Source of the DNA: an uncultured Thermoanaerobacteraceae bacterium
GTDB taxonomy: Bacteria; Bacillota; DSM-12270; Thermacetogeniales; Thermacetogeniaceae
Assembly: GCA_937914965.1 (NCBI GenBank)
Contig: CALGIY010000137.1
Span: 1 to 7,521 of the forward strand
DNA: 7,521 nt
Direction of reading: 5' to 3'
The notes below the pieces were generated by a model. The model saw only the letters and a program-made list of their open reading frames with translations, was not told where the DNA came from and ran no database searches. The translations under genes were made by a program, and so were the position numbers. Below are positions 6,714 to 7,521 of the stretch, piece after piece (position 1 is the first letter of the stretch; each line of letters begins with the position of its first letter).

Positions 6714-7451
6714 ATGTACAGTATAACAACCGCCGTTAAAAACTTTCTTTTCCCTGGAGGGGCCGGATGCCCTTTATGTGGGCGCAGGGGGTCTCCAAAG
6801 CACCTCTGCCGTTCCTGTCTGGAAATATGGGCAGGTCTGGCGCGGGGTTTTACCCCTTGTGAAAAGTGTGGGCGTTTTTCTGCTGACCTGGGAGGTAGTC
6901 TGATTTGTAAGGAATGCCAAACTGGTGAACAGCCCTTCATTAAAGCCTGTAGTGTCGCCCCTTATGAGGGATCTGTGCGGGAGGCCCTGCACTATTTCAA
7001 GTTCTGCGGAAAACAGGATCTCGCTTATCCTCTGGGTGAGCTGCTGGCAGCACTTGCAGCTGAGGTGTTTCCTTTTAAAAGCTTTGCAGCTGTTGTACCA
7101 GTACCGCTTCATGAAGGGCGCCTCCGGGAGCGGGGTTTTAACCAGGCCGCTCTCCTAGCAGATGTGATCGGGCGCCTTCTCAAGATTCCTCTTGCCGAAG
7201 ATGCTTTGGTCCGCAAAATGGAGACACCCAGTCAGACATCTTTATCTAAGCAGCAGCGCCAGGCTAACTTGAAGGGAGTTTTTGAGTCTGGAAATTCTGC
7301 AGATGGACTTCAAGGTAAGAGCGTTTTACTTGTCGATGATGTTTTTACAACCGGGGCTACAGTTCAAGAGTGCAGTCTCGTACTTAAGGCTTCTGGGGTG
7401 CAGAAAGTCTATGTGGCAGTTGTTGCTGCCGGTATATTAAGGGTACAATAG
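6714..7451 (+). CDS. comFC: ComFC/GntX-family protein (zinc ribbon plus phosphoribosyltransferase fold)
   Basis: Competence protein of the ComFC/GntX family, needed for transformation in several bacteria and thought to work with ComFA. Counting from ATG 6714 (245 aa), the N-terminus MYSITTAVKNFLFP leads into cysteine pairs CPLC (19/22), CRSC (32/35), CEKC (49/52) and CKEC (65/68), a probable double zinc site. The conserved Y-G-x-R-like stretch (PYEGSVREALHYFKF, 83-97), PVPLHEGRLRERGFNQA (129-145) and the phosphoribosyltransferase signature VLLVDDVFTTGAT (204-216) follow. All key family features are present and the length is usual. The start is uncertain: GTG 6699, ATG 6702 and TTG 6711 are in frame, but family N-termini usually begin shortly before the FLFP-type motif. 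The gene lies 28 nt after the comFA stop, so the two form one transcription unit; no comFB lies between them. Confidence 0.92.
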   Translation: MYSITTAVKNFLFPGGAGCPLCGRRGSPKHLCRSCLEIWAGLARGFTPCEKCGRFSADLGGSLICKECQTGEQPFIKACSVAPYEGSVREALHYFKFCGKQDLAYPLGELLAALAAEVFPFKSFAAVVPVPLHEGRLRERGFNQAALLADVIGRLLKIPLAEDALVRKMETPSQTSLSKQQRQANLKGVFESGNSADGLQGKSVLLVDDVFTTGATVQECSLVLKASGVQKVYVAVVAAGILRVQ

Positions 7452-7521
7452 TGGTGGTTAGAATGGTCGTTAGTCGTTGGGTGTGGCAGTGGGACGTTTT
7501 GTTTGCCACTATCCGTGTTAA

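Noticed and set aside
6224..6940. 238-codon open frame on the - strand across the comFA/comFC junction
   Set aside because: It is antisense to two well-supported genes, its product has no recognisable motif, and its composition looks like a frame shadow.
7451..7521. Possible start of another gene (GTG 7451 or ATG 7463, open to the right edge) and a 6-bp inverted repeat GTGGCA/TGCCAC (7483-7509)
   Set aside because: About 20 codons with no recognisable motif and a weak ribosome binding site; the repeat is short with a 15-nt loop. Too little to support a call.

Overview
The window looks like a chromosomal piece of a Gram-positive (Firmicutes/Clostridia-type) bacterium. It has roughly balanced to slightly GC-rich base composition, strong GGAGG/AGGTGA-type ribosome binding sites, a minimal Tad pilus gene order, and comFA-comFC competence genes of the Bacillus/Clostridia kind. 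By overall resemblance it suggests a Peptococcaceae- or Thermoanaerobacterales-like clostridium; this is inference, and there is no rRNA or other strong taxonomic marker. All genes are on the + strand. No tRNA, rRNA, CRISPR, insertion sequence or phage gene was seen.

Region 1 (1-4201) is the end of a Tad (tight adherence, Flp-type pilus) operon. It holds a cpaE/tadZ-like ParA-family ATPase cut by the left edge, a cpaF/tadA secretion ATPase, and the inner-membrane platform genes tadB and tadC. The most notable observation is that cpaF/tadA is broken. Reading frame 1 runs through Walker A and the Asp box up to the motif RPDR, then switches to frame 2 at EALDMLQAMNTGH. Exactly the intervening segment (family form I-I-V-G-E-V-R-G-x, the Walker B/catalytic Glu region) is missing, about 26 nt. 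This is either a real inactivating deletion or an assembly error. A similar, less certain frame break may sit in the receiver-like domain of cpaE at the left edge.

Region 2 (4220-4573) is a small DUF192 gene in the same operon, 18 nt after tadC. Region 3 (4574-4699) is the only sizeable intergenic stretch. It holds a perfect 8-bp inverted repeat that may be an operator or weak hairpin, then a strong ribosome binding site.

Region 4 (4700-7451) is a competence pair: an unusually long ComFA-like DNA-uptake helicase with an uncharacterised N-terminal extension ahead of its zinc finger, then the phosphoribosyltransferase-fold protein ComFC. The last 70 nt hold no gene that can be supported.

Functionally, the Tad genes would assemble a thin pilus: CpaE for localisation, CpaF for power, TadB/C as platform. 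ComFA/ComFC would act at the cytoplasmic face to bring transforming single-stranded DNA into the cell. Their adjacency makes a Tad-linked DNA-uptake role an attractive hypothesis, but the sequence does not prove it. I see no clearly new system here. The best leads are the cpaF lesion, the Tad-ComF adjacency, the ComFA N-terminal extension and the Tad-linked DUF192 gene.
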